Shown piece by piece: positions 55,166 to 64,000 of a DNA stretch of 64,000 bases (positions within the stretch are counted from its first letter, which is position 1; every line of letters begins with the position of its first letter). The notes under the pieces are model-generated. The model was not told where the DNA came from, made no database searches, and was given only the letters and a program-made list of their open reading frames with translations. This DNA comes from Sympetrum striolatum (taxonomy: Eukaryota; Arthropoda; Insecta; Odonata; Libellulidae): assembly GCA_947579665.1 (NCBI GenBank), contig OX388349.1, positions 27,994,459 through 28,058,458 on the forward strand, read 5' to 3'. Made by a program: the position numbers and the translations under genes.

Positions 55166-57890
55166 GGTAGGTGGCAGGAACAAAAGACAGCATCAATAAG
55201 CGAATGATTTAGCTATACGAAAGCATAAAATTGCACTCAAACCAATGTAGCGCACACTAAAAAGCAGCATCGAAATATGACAGAAAGAGCATTGGCAGGA
55301 CAAAAGGAAGAAAAAGAGTACAAATAAGTGACCGGGAAGAAAAAACAAAGAGTGAGAGAAGAAGTCCGCGCTGGATGTACTCAGCGTCACCAAGAAACGA
55401 AATAACCCGGGGAGGCGAAATGTTTTCGGGAAGTGAAGGAGTTAGCGGCGGAAAAAAGGAATTTGAGGGAAGAAACATTCTGAGGTGGTGTATGGAAGAG
55501 ATGTTAAGAGGAAGAAGAGGGAATGAATGGGAATTGGGAAAGCGAGAGATGTATGGGGGAAATGAGCTCTGGGGATAAGTGGGGAGGGCCGCAGCCAGCC
55601 GACCGTGAAGGGAGGAGACCGCTGCACCCAAATGGGATAGAGAGTTTCGCGTGGCAGTCTTCCCCTCCACGAAAGTTCCATCCAGCCCTTATATCCCGGA
55701 TTAAAAAAAGGCACCTCTTATCATCTTCATTTAATGCGGTGAGTTTGGGTCCATAAAAGGATTCCTTTCTACCGTCTCTACGCTTTCCACTACGAAGTCT
55801 ACAGCATCCCCACCTTCTCTCTCCCCCTTTAAATTTCTTCCCCATTTCACCCTCCTTATTCCCCGCTTCCCATCCACGGATGCCTTTTTCGAGTTATTTT
55901 TTTCCTTAGATCTACTTCTAGAAGTTCTCGGATAGTTGCGACGAAATTGCTCGATTATATTAAAGGTTGCGAAAGGTTCTCTAGTCTGAAATTGTGTGAT
56001 AATGTTCTTACTAATTACTGCGAATTTCATTCTAATTATTTCAGTAGTGAATATCGTAATTATTAATTGATCGTCCATTTAAAACTGTTGGTTTGCAACA
56101 TTGTGCGAGTTTTCAAATCATACTTTTGCCGTAGATAGTACTATTATCCTAGTATACTCACATATTATTTAAAAGTACATCATGTATGTATATACAATCT
56201 AACTAAATGCAAAGAAATAATTATTTAGGGCTAAAACAACACATATCTATAAAGAGCCGGTATGCATGCAAGACTTGTAATATACGCACATATTCATAAC
56301 TATATTATATTGAATGTCCAATTGTAATGGTTCTTAATAATATTCCCATAATACTTAACGTAGTAAACATATGGATAATAGAATTGCGAGTAATATGACA
56401 TGTGACATAAAAGTACTTTTAAACCCGTCATATTATTATTTGCTATATCCTGAAATAACTATGGTAGAATTATGTGCACGACTTTACTTCGCAAAATGGC
56501 ACGAATTTAAGGGTTTCATAAGTTACATTAGTAAGGGATCTTCAATCTACGGTCCACTAGCCAGGATCATGAAATGTATGTGCGCGATCCACAAAAAATT
56601 ATAAAGCTATGCAGCGGAAGTCCCTCATGGTGAGACCTAAACTTTTCCTATTTAGATATTGTCGTACAAATTTGTTGTGTTATTCATTTAATACATCTTG
56701 AGTACAAAATCTTCTCAACTGACTCCTTTTTAAATGCAATTTAAATATTTAAAAATCGATATCTAAAATTTTCCCTAGGCCCACAAAACACTTTCTATGC
56801 ACTTTTGAGACCCATCACTTAAATCTTTTTGTGGCCCTAGCGTTACAGTATTAATATGATACTACTATGTCAGTCAAAGGATAGTTTTTCTTGCAAAAGA
56901 ATAGCAAAATTCTGTTTTATTTTCTTATTTCGTCCAAAGCAATAGATTATTATTTCTACCAACATATTGTTACCGTAACATGGTTGTCTCTCTTAATTTC
57001 ATCGCTAAACCCACCTATATTAAACAAACTGTCAGTACATACTTAGATAAGCTTAGAAGATTATAAAATTTAAATTGTTATATGTATATGTATGTATAAG
57101 GCATATTTTTAATCACTTGTTTTCCTTAGAATAAGAAAATAGTTCCATGTAGTACAATTAAATATGTAATAGCCGACTGTATCTGTGTTTGGTGGAGGTG
57201 TTTGTATATTGTTTATCTGACTTGTTTGACATATTTTACAAATTGAGCTTATTGCTACTGTTAAGATGTGACCTGTTCACGGAAGGTTTTTAGAGGGGTT
57301 TCCCTCCCGTCCTTGGACGAATGCTGGACAGATTGTATTGTTATTCCCCCTCAACCGTTGCCACCTGGTATTAATACCAACTTGCAGCGTTTAAATTAAT
57401 AAATTATAAATAAATACTGTAACCATGTCAATTTAGTGTGATGAAACTCATTTGTATTCCATTTAATATAGGATGGAGAGAGATGAAAATATACACTAAC
57501 TTACAGTAAAGTTTAACTACCTTGAAGAATTCCTCTCTATTTATGTGTATAGTATCTAATTCTTCAAAACTATCTGTTATAAATCATTTTACTATTTTTT
57601 TTCCTAGTGACATTATGTCCATTTTTAATCATCTATCATTTTAAAGTATTTATTTCCTGTGAACAGATAAAAATTGGGTTAAATATTTGATTCTTCACCC
57701 CAATTGAAAATAAATAATACCCGATTTGCTAAGCACGTGTATCGAATACATCGCATAGCAATAGCTTTATCTTTCGAAATGAGGACTAGGCAGTCCAATT
57801 TAACATTTAGCCAGCAATACACTTTATACAATAAAATTAATAGAGAAATTCTCTGAACGAAATTAAATTAAGGTTTTTTTTGACAATGTA
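55166..57890. other. purine-rich tract, then AT-rich stretch
   Basis: Bases 55250-55570 are strongly G/A-rich on the plus strand; 55570-55900 is GC-balanced with a C/T-rich end. Overlapping frames of up to 137 codons on the minus strand reflect this skew and have no domain. From 55900 to 57890 the DNA is AT-rich; nothing is recognised. Confidence 0.45.
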
Positions 57891-57967
57891 CAGTCCTGGC
57901 CAAAATTAACGCAGCACTGGCCGTAAGGATCGATAGGGAGGTGCTGCGTTAATTTTGGCCAGGAGTG
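57891..57967. mobile_element. Tc1-like hairpin MITE, copy C
   Basis: A 77-bp element with TA at 57889-57890 and 57968-57969. The left arm starts CAGTCCTGGCCAAAATTAAC; the right arm is its complement with one mismatch at the fourth base. The core GGCCGTAAGGATCGATAGGG is close to copies A and B. The length is identical in all three copies. Confidence 0.88.
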
Positions 57968-57969
57968 TA

Positions 57970-58549
57970 CATACCTAAATAAAATTATTATAAACCTTAT
58001 TAAGCCTTAAATTAATGAAATATATGTGAGATTTACTTTATAAACTGACACGCTACATATTTTTAATATAATTTGTCATTTCAGAATAATTTAATTGTTT
58101 CCCAATTATGTCATATGTAAAAGCGCACCTCGGATTAATAAATCCAAGAGTTATAACGGCTGTTTCCACATTACAGGCGTTTAAAACTGTACCAAAGTAA
58201 AGTTTTATTTACTAATCCTAGGAATAAAACGAATTATAGCATGTTTAATAGTGAATCAGAATATTGCAACAAGTTGCCAACTTTATAAATTTATTTGTAG
58301 TAAAAGTAACTAAATTTAGCGATAAATTTTCCGCTATGATGAACTTTCCCCATCCCCATTTCCCGACCCCGTTTCTCTACCAATCCTAAAAATTCAACTT
58401 TTTCGAATTCAATTCTTACATAATTCACCACCTCATCCCCGACTCTCGTTTCCCTACCCGAAAAAGCTCTTACGTGTCTTCTGTTTCCTCTCGTCTTAAC
58501 CGTGCGATTTGCCTGGTTGGCTCTAGAGATGTCCTCCGCATCCACTTCC
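57970..58549. other. AT-rich then C/T-rich stretch
   Basis: No supported gene. Bases 58340-58549 are C/T-rich on the plus strand; the matching 84-codon minus-strand frame (58291-58545) has no domain. Confidence 0.45.
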
Positions 58550-59030
58550 TAGCATTCCACATTTTTTCCGCCCCTTGAAACTTGCAAAAAACGAGCGGAA
58601 AAAAGTCCCCAAGGCCCGCGAGAAGTGCATAAATTAAAAAGGCAGCAGAAATGTATAAACATGCACATAAATTTAACGTCCGCCAGAGCCGGCATAAATT
58701 AATCTTTTAAAATTATGGCCGCGGACGAGTGTCTTTTCTAGGCTAGGTATTAATTATGAGAGAGCAGTGGTGTGATGGCGATTCCGCCCCGCTTGGGAAA
58801 GCGTTCACGCCGAATTAGGCGCGTACTCGAGCCGTTTGAGTGACGCGTGCTCAAATCACGGAACGACGTTGCCGAGAAGTGCAATTAAACACGCCCTTTT
58901 CAAAGCCTTCGGGATTTCTCCGCAACCGGGACGATTCGATCACACGCGCTCGGTTTTTCGGTGAAGGATGCATCTCCAGAGAGAAAAGCGTTCTGACCTA
59001 CATTTCGAGTGCTTCTTTGTGATACCAGAT
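58550..59030. other. GC-balanced, repeat-free island
   Basis: Contains several CATAAATTAA/CATAAATTTAA words beside GC-rich segments (GTCCGCCAGAGCCGG; ATTATGGCCGCGGACGAG). These AT words resemble homeodomain sites. No frame of note. Candidate conserved regulatory DNA by composition. Confidence 0.3.
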
Positions 59031-62000
59031 TTATTATAAACCTTTCAATCGGCATCTGTATCCTAATCGTGTATATATTATTATTTCTTATTACAGAATA
59101 TTATAGAATATATTTATTATTATAGAATTATTTCTTTCACGGAAGTTTATAACAATAGTCTTGCGGAATTTTCTTCCGCAAAAATCGACTTTCATAGTCA
59201 TTGCTAGATTGCGGTTGGTTTCCACAATTAAATTATTCGTATACTTTGCTAAAACTCCTTCATATTTTAGCTGTTTTGCTTTAATGGGTTCCTACGACAC
59301 TACTGTATATATTGCTCTTGAAATTCTTTGGAAAATAGGAGTAAACGTGAACGTATCTATGCTTACATTATCAATCGAGAATTTGTGGTAGTAAATTTAA
59401 TATTATGCACGAAACACCTTCATCAACCTGCAAACTATTACCTGATTCTTACTTTTTTTGGACTTGAATTGAAAAATAAAGGAAGGAAAAATGAGGACTG
59501 TAGCAGTGCATGATGCATTGTATTAGGTGCATGAATATAGTTTTAGAGTAACAAAAAGGGAAAAGCTTAATGAACAAGCTGCATGAATTTCGAAGAAAAT
59601 GTTGCAAAATACACGATAAGGAAATGCAATAAGTGTATCTTACAAAATAACAAGACCAGGAGGGGAAATATAAAAAGTGTATCGCTTTTTTGGTAAAGAA
59701 TATTAGGATAGAAGCTACTATTTAACGCTTTGGATGATAAGAGTGACACTTATATAAATACGCATAGTTCAATCACTCTGATTGATATATATATGTATGT
59801 ACTTTTTCCAAATAGACCTATGCTTCAACCTATATCTTGTCAAGTGGATGCTGTAACATTATAATCTTTTTTATTACATAAAATGGGATATTTTTCGATT
59901 CTGTTATACATTCAGATTGAATGCTTTACTGGAGAAGCAAAGTAAATCCTTATTTGTTGCCCTTTTACCCTATATATATCTTTTATCATCGTTCACACGT
60001 TTAAATATCACCTAAAACAACGCAAAAACATACAAATGTTTATTTATCTTGTAAATCTTTCACAAACAAAACTCTATCATCTCTCAGTTTTTTTTTTCCT
60101 TTTTCTGAACTGTCTCCTACAATAACGAAGTTAATTATTCCACGGTGAAATCGAAGAGGTTATATTGTGACGTAAAGATAAACATATATTTATATAAAAG
60201 GTGTCACCCTAAATGACCTCTTACTCATCTCCCTGAGATACGCCTTGTAAATAAAATAAAGTATATCTGCAGCCAGTAAAACCAGTAAGAATGAAATATG
60301 TACATTGGAATAATTAATAAATTACAGTGAATATTATTGCATAGAAAGAAATTCTGAGAATTGAGGGGTCTTATAGTGCTTTAATTTCGTTTAAAATACT
60401 TTTTCCGGGAAAAATTTAAGAAGTAGTACCTTCAGCCTCTTAAGTTAGCATTGACAACGATATTTTAGAATAGTTCTTGAAATTCAGCTTGCAGGTCAAT
60501 CATGTGGTAATTCGGCGTGGCAGCTTATTTTGACATTATTACACAATGGCATTATTGCATATTAAAACAGAATTTGTTTAATAATGAATATCCATAGACA
60601 AAGAGACTGTGATGTAGGGTTTCTTATAGTTCCCAAAGACAAGCGCAGAGCCTATGGAACGGTGGGAGTTTGCAGGTGGACGCCTTTATCTGCAATCGAA
60701 TTTGAGCAATTGTTATCGGCCATATCAATCAATAATTTACGATATACTTGTGAACACCGAATTGATATTAATTCCCAACTCTTTTGACATGAATATGGTG
60801 TTTCTAAGTTTGATTTTTCACCATTTAAATTTGTTAATATAAATTCATGAGAAACTTATCCCTGCGGTTCATTCATAGTCTGCAGTACTTCTTTTTTCTG
60901 CTATGAGGGTTAGTAAACAATATTTACTCAGTTAAATATCTGTTCTAACTTGGAGATTAGAAAAGATGTAACGGATTTTCATTTCTGAGCCCTATTTCGA
61001 AACGTCAAAATAATTATTATTCCAAAGCCAAAAAGAACGGAAATAGTGAATAGATATGACTTTATAAGGTATATCAATTCAATCATGACAAATGGGTTAC
61101 AAATATTTTTATGAACCACAATTTTTCTGTTTCTCTAATTTAAATCAAAATATTATTTTTAGGCTTGAATTACCAAAGTCAATCAAAGAATATTTTCATG
61201 TTGCAAGACTGAAGAAAGCAATCTGAATAGTTGCAGGATGTTTCTTGTGATAATTTTAATTTAATGACAATTTAAATAAAAATTAGTCTATAATAGTTGA
61301 GGGTTCAGCCGAACTCAAAATTCCATAATATAAGAAATCATTGAATCGTCAGAAAAATTTGCTTATCCCTCATTCTAACAGATATTTAAATAAACTACTT
61401 TTTTCTTTCGATATTTACATGCCAGATATTTAAAAAACAGATCTATCCTTTTATGTCACATTTACGCAGATGTTTTCTTTTCTTGCGACATTTCACAGTT
61501 AGCTGGTTCAATCCATGCATAAACTAACGACGGGCCTGTCATCCTTTTGTTTATTATATATTTGGCACTGTCATGAAGATAGTCTCGAAATATATACATT
61601 TATCTTTTGTTGCATTCCCTGTTTGTCAAACAGCGTGATTAATGACGTGTCCCTGCATTATTTTATTTTCCCACCCGTCAAATGTTTATTCAGAATTATG
61701 AACGTTAAAATTTGATTCAGTGGCTTGATTCCGAGAGGATGATGTATCTTGGAGAGTGGTTAATATTGAGGAAAACGTGCGAGTTGCCTGAAGGCAAATA
61801 AGCGAAGCAGTGGACAGAATAATCTAAATCTGCGAAGCGACTAATTTTGGTGCATCACAGAATATGTAAGGGAGATGAAATGAAATTTATGGTCCGATGA
61901 CATAATAGGTCCTCGCCAATTTAAATATGCATGCTAATTTAAAGGCGAATGTCGTCATAAATACCACACACTGCATTTAATTTGATACTGGCAACGGTCG

Positions 62001-62891
62001 AAAGAAAATTAATTCCCTGTAGAATTTAGGGATTAATAATTTGAAATTCCGTGAATTTTAATTGCTTTATTGGTACCAGGCTTCATGTAGATTGAAGTGT
62101 ATGAATGGTAAAGTCAAATTTGTAAAGTTAAATCATATGTCGTACGCTAAAGTCAAACACTAGTGATTAGAATCATTTGCAATAAAAATTAACGAGGTTA
62201 AAATCGTATTAAATTTATATATTCATAAGAAATGACAGCTAGGATATTACTGATAATCTCAAATTTATATTTACGAGAGAAATGTGATAAGGTATCCATT
62301 TTATGCTTGTACGGAGAGAAAAATATTAAATTCCAAAGATTTCAGTGCACATCTCAAAACATCATTTAGGAGATATTTTTATTTCTTCCAACTTCACGCC
62401 TTTTTCATAAAAATAGTAAGATAAAAATCGCTGCAATCTAAATATTAAGTTGAAATCTTTCTTCTGCATAGTCCATTTCGTAAGTATATTTTTTCTCATT
62501 TCGGAAGGAATTAATATATTCATGTAATACATCCATCACTCCCATGCAGATTCATTGAAACTGTTTTTATAAGCAGCTTGTATAAAGAAGAACGCAGCAG
62601 TAAGACTCCTGCTTCATAGACTGATATTTAATGTGAGATAGGCATATTTTTGAATGTTATTACCCTTAAGCATAGCCACTGGGATCCGTAGAATTGTAGA
62701 AGCTAGAAGGTAGGATAGGCGGGATGAGGTTATCTAAGAAGTTGTAACGCATGACAAAATAGGGAACGGTTAAAAAAATACGATAAGGTAATAGAAAGGG
62801 ATATCAAGGAAAAGCCGTGATAGAGAGGAAATGAGTCAGAAGTTTTGAAATACTTAACAGTTTTACTAAGTGTAATGACTAATAAAAAATT
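59031..62891. other. AT-rich non-coding stretch
   Basis: No supported gene. A degenerate tandem of TTATTATAGAAT lies at 59083-59130. Bases 61700-62050 are slightly more GC-balanced. Short frames here have no domain. Confidence 0.5.
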
Positions 62892-63075
62892 AAATATGAA
62901 TGGATGAATTAACTCTTTATTAAGCCAGAGCTCAAAGCCCTCTTCCACCTAACCTCAGTTATCCATACTTACACTATAAATAATGAAAGAATTAAATATC
63001 TTTTCAACTTAAGGTTGAATAAAACAAAAGGAATAAATACATAGATCGAAAAAAGAAGAATATTAGTATGGGCTA
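62892..63075 (-). mobile_element. LINE-tail family copy with ATTCATCC tail
   Basis: On the minus strand: TCAAC-CTTAA-GTTGA hairpin (63004-63018), then GAGGTTAGGTGGAAGAGGGCT-TTG-AGCTCT (hairpin 62927-62941, one G-U pair), CTTAATAAAGAGTT (AATAAA complement 62916-62921), and an AATTCATCCATTC tail (62898-62910). The body aligns weakly with the copy at 42206-42763, including the position of the upstream hairpin. The 5' limit is uncertain. Confidence 0.55.
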
Positions 63076-64000
63076 GTTTAGTCAGTGAAAAACATAAACT
63101 GGGTTGAATGGATATCAAGGATAATTTGGGCAACAATTCCTGTGGAATCTCCTTTGCCAGGTTCTTCTTATTGGTGGTGTAGCTAGGCAATTAGAAATAA
63201 CTCATCAGTAAGAATCTAGAGAAATGGAATTTTGAAGGGGTTCATATACACAAACGTCTTGATTGGGCATAGTTAGAACTGCGAAGTTTCATCTTCCATA
63301 CTACGAACAAAAATCAATCGATAATAAACAATATTCCAGCACTAAATGCAGAAATATGGATAGAAAGAACATTTTTGTGGTCAAATTCAAAAAATGTAAG
63401 TTTGATCATAGAGCAAAACATTACCACAACAGAAAAGCACGCATAAGTCAATTGAGGTAACAAGGGGAGAATGAATGACTCAAAAGGTAAAAGAATAAGA
63501 TGAAAAATGGTTGTGAAAGTGTTATATAAACTACAGAAGAGACTTTTGTGGTAGTTACATACAGTGGTGGATACAGTAAAATTTCCATTAGTAGCATAAG
63601 AAAAATGAGGAATATAGAAGAGGCTACCGACACTATAAAGTTACAAGAGAGGCCATCAAAGAAAGAAGATGGAACCAAGGAAGACACAGGGTGGAGAGTT
63701 GAGGATACGGAGAAAAAGTATAGGAAAGATAAAGAATAGTGGAGGAAAAACTCATTCCCAACAGTAGCTGGGATAAGGGAAGTAAAAGACGTTTTTAATT
63801 TACCAGAAAGTTATTCAGGGAAGTTCAATTTGAGCATGGGCATTACCTAAACAATAAAAGTAAAACAACACTGGACCTCGTATGGATTGCAACCTTCTGA
63901 GGTATATATTTCGCCAGACCATGTGAGTGAACTAATGAAATTTTACACGTATGAAGAAATAAAACTGTGAATGTATGAGCTCGCAAGTATGTGAGGCTAA
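63076..64000. other. purine-rich non-coding stretch
   Basis: From about 63550 to 63800 the plus strand is strongly purine-rich. The 63-codon frame at 63548-63739 is rich in Lys/Glu only because of this composition. Part of this may be unrecognised upstream sequence of the minus-strand LINE copy at 62892. Confidence 0.4.

Noticed and set aside
55257..55845. Frames of 90-137 codons on the minus strand
   Set aside because: They result from the purine/pyrimidine skew of this tract; several overlap in different frames.
1..64000. CRISPR arrays, operons, phage or plasmid features
   Set aside because: No regularly spaced repeats or bacterial-type gene clusters are present; the sequence is of eukaryotic nuclear type.

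Overview
The window looks like non-coding, repeat-rich nuclear DNA from an arthropod, probably an insect. The organism cannot be named from sequence alone. The evidence is an AT-rich background, several kinds of eukaryotic transposon, a tRNA-headed SINE, and no run of genes, operons or bacterial signals. Almost all short reading frames sit in AT-rich or repeat DNA, lack recognisable domains and often overlap on both strands. I read the window as a long intergenic or intronic stretch. No cellular protein-coding gene can be called with confidence. The best candidate exon is an unrecognised 93-codon open frame on the minus strand at 16743-17024.

Mobile elements give most of the recognisable content. 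There are three 5'-truncated copies of a CR1/Jockey-type LINE: 15251-15482 (+), 19580-20140 (+) and 47957-49165 (-). The last keeps reverse transcriptase motifs and has one in-frame stop. A second group of retroelement 3' ends shares a hairpin, an AATAAA and a short simple-repeat tail, at 11440, 18471, 30391, 37075, 42206 and 62892. There are also three copies of a 77-bp Tc1-like hairpin MITE, two copies of a piggyBac-like MITE with TTAA flanks, a probable non-autonomous Helitron (14013-14857), a very short tRNA-derived SINE with a perfect 12-bp target duplication (40759-40916), and a MITE family with GAGGTTTTAAAT ends (42148-42831 and 44328-44488). An unclassified dispersed repeat, called R here, appears near 15100, 28665, 41985, 49975 and 54805.

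Region by region: 1-8700 is AT-rich with one piggyBac-like MITE and a long perfect hairpin. 8700-11560 is a cluster of small transposons around an old 150-bp duplication. 14000-20200 holds the Helitron, two LINE copies and the candidate exon. 20600-26400 is mostly unique DNA with GC-balanced islands. 28600-30460 has the R repeat and a retroelement tail. 37000-44500 is the densest nest: the SINE, LINE-tail copies, and a three-level insertion (LINE inside MITE inside R). 47900-50250 has the best LINE copy and another R repeat. 51600-55900 has strongly strand-asymmetric purine and pyrimidine tracts. The rest is AT-rich with one more Tc1-like hairpin (57891) and one more LINE tail (62892).

GC-balanced, repeat-free islands (for example 20640-21480, 29550-30110, 31920-32530, 39640-40140, 58550-59030) are candidates for conserved regulatory DNA, but this is inference from composition only. 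I found no rRNA, CRISPR array, phage or plasmid feature, and no autonomous intact transposon.
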